Source of the DNA: Cladochytrium replicatum
Lineage: Eukaryota; Chytridiomycota; Chytridiomycetes; Cladochytriales; Cladochytriaceae
Direction of reading: 5' to 3'
Length of the DNA: 64,000 nt
Assembly: GCA_025526935.1 (NCBI GenBank)
Contig: JAHLKD010000032.1
Coordinates: forward strand, 62,001 to 126,000
Shown here: piece by piece, positions 63,151 through 64,000 of the stretch
Layout: each line of letters begins with the position of its first letter
Numbering within the stretch: position 1 is the stretch's first letter
Notes under the pieces: generated by a model
The model's database searches: none
Told to the model about the DNA's origin: nothing
The model's input: the letters and a program-made list of their open reading frames with translations, nothing else
Made by a program: the position numbers and the translations under genes

Positions 63151-64000
63151 TCACAATCGCTCGACATTCAAGTTTCCACCACCTTTCATAATCTCCACCG
63201 CCTTCCCGAACGCCCCACTGATAGCTTCCACATTGTCCGCCGCCTCGATCACAAACCCTCCATCCTTGCTCCACTTCACTGCCTCCTTGATCTGCGTCTT
63301 CATCTGCACATCCCCGACCGTGATCACCACCACGCACACCTGCTCCCCGCTCCGCAGCGTCGGCTTGCCCGCAAATCTCTCTATTCCCGCTGAGCCTGGA
63401 TCCGTCCACTTCTTCCCGTTGGATTGGAGGTACTTTACGATCCAGCCGAACGAGCCACTAGGGGACGATGTGTCCTCGCCGTCTGTGAGGGCGATGACGA
63501 ACCGTGGGCGGGAGTCAGAGGAAAAGTATTTGCCTTTGGTCGACGAAGAGGCTTCTTTGGCTTTGTTGTCGACGGGGAGAGTGTGAATTCTTCGGAGGGC
63601 GTCGTAGAGTCCGAGCCAGAACTTTGTGGAGCTTTGCAGATAACGCGTTGAGGCCTGGACAGCATCGAGGAGGGGTTGTACGGGAGTGGCGCTCGTGAAG
63701 GGGATGACGACCTCGACGCTTGAGCCGAAGGTCATGAAAGAGACGCGGTCGTCAGTGTTGAGTTGGTTGGTGAGGATGTCGTCGATGGAGCGCTGGCATG
63801 CCTTGATTCGCGAGCCTCTGCAAAAAAGAAGTGATCAGAAATGGGTTATAGGTGGAGTAGGCTTTGCGACACTTACGCCATGGATCCCGAAACGTCCAGA
63901 AGCAATAAAACATCCTTCGCCTTGGACCCAAGTCCTAACCCGCCCTTGCCCTTCCCCTTCCGAATCTCCGTTGCAGAGTCACCTAGCAACGGGTCACCGA
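63151..64000 (-). CDS. von Willebrand factor A domain protein, 5' end beyond window
   Basis: Exons complement(63151..63817, 63877..>64000); the gene runs off the right edge, so the N-terminus is missing. The MIDAS motif DVSGSMA spans the intron junction (GC|A) and is preceded by KAKDVLLLL. Then IKACQRSIDDILTNQLNTDD, RVSFMTFGSSVEVVIPFTSA, the second metal loop residues in TKFWLGLYDALRRIH, and FVIALTDGEDTSSPSGS. A late strand (VCVVVITVGD) and a terminal helix follow. Binds a divalent metal and probably a protein partner; which multidomain family it belongs to cannot be told from this part. Confidence 0.85.

Overview
The window is nuclear DNA of an intron-rich, early-diverging fungus, most likely a chytrid. 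Evidence: fungal housekeeping genes split by many short (about 50-70 bp) GT-AG introns, relics of a WW-type ankyrin-like repeat family that I associate with chytrids, a minor-spliceosome protein, and a mixture of LINE, Ty3/gypsy, Ty1/copia, hAT and DDE-type transposon remains. Exon coordinates below were worked out by hand from reading frame, splice dinucleotides and family fit; none was confirmed by transcripts or a database search.

Layout. 0.9-2.8 kb: NADPH oxidase regulator (NoxR/p67phox-like). 3.3-5.7 kb: ankyrin-like and GMC-oxidoreductase relics around a small rhodanese/arsenate-reductase-like gene. 5.9-20.5 kb: dense housekeeping block (pyruvate kinase, mitochondrial inner membrane peptidase IMP2, an orphan 623-aa protein, a decayed secreted-protein gene, a disordered protein, U11/U12-25K, eIF3c, sphingolipid delta-4 desaturase). 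21-25 kb: decayed F-box/ankyrin and LINE pieces. 25.1-32.3 kb: the most unusual part, an apparently intact hAT transposase gene bracketed by long inverted arrays of about 95-bp tandem repeats. One array is interrupted by a very AT-rich insert that looks mitochondrial, and a further array precedes a second, unrecognised coiled-coil gene. 33.3-35.1 kb: Ty3/gypsy remains split by a Ty1/copia piece. 36.5-45.6 kb: dihydroorotate dehydrogenase, RGG protein, broken Hsp20, membrane protein, SAP18, 1011-aa F-box protein. 46.3-50.2 kb: DDE transposase and gypsy relics. 50.2-64 kb: 6-phosphogluconate dehydrogenase, a Ser/Thr-rich membrane protein, rhomboid protease, a large ectodomain protein, a second ankyrin-like relic, CAF16-type ABC ATPase, pyridoxamine-phosphate oxidase and a vWA protein cut by the window end.

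The functional genes are unrelated housekeeping genes. Five pairs are divergent with 85-301 bp between start codons, so shared promoters are likely. Gene-rich segments alternate with transposon and pseudogene graveyards, and the WW-type ankyrin-like relics lie at the edges of gene blocks. Several otherwise good genes carry single frameshifts or stops (rhomboid, Hsp20), which could be real decay or assembly errors.
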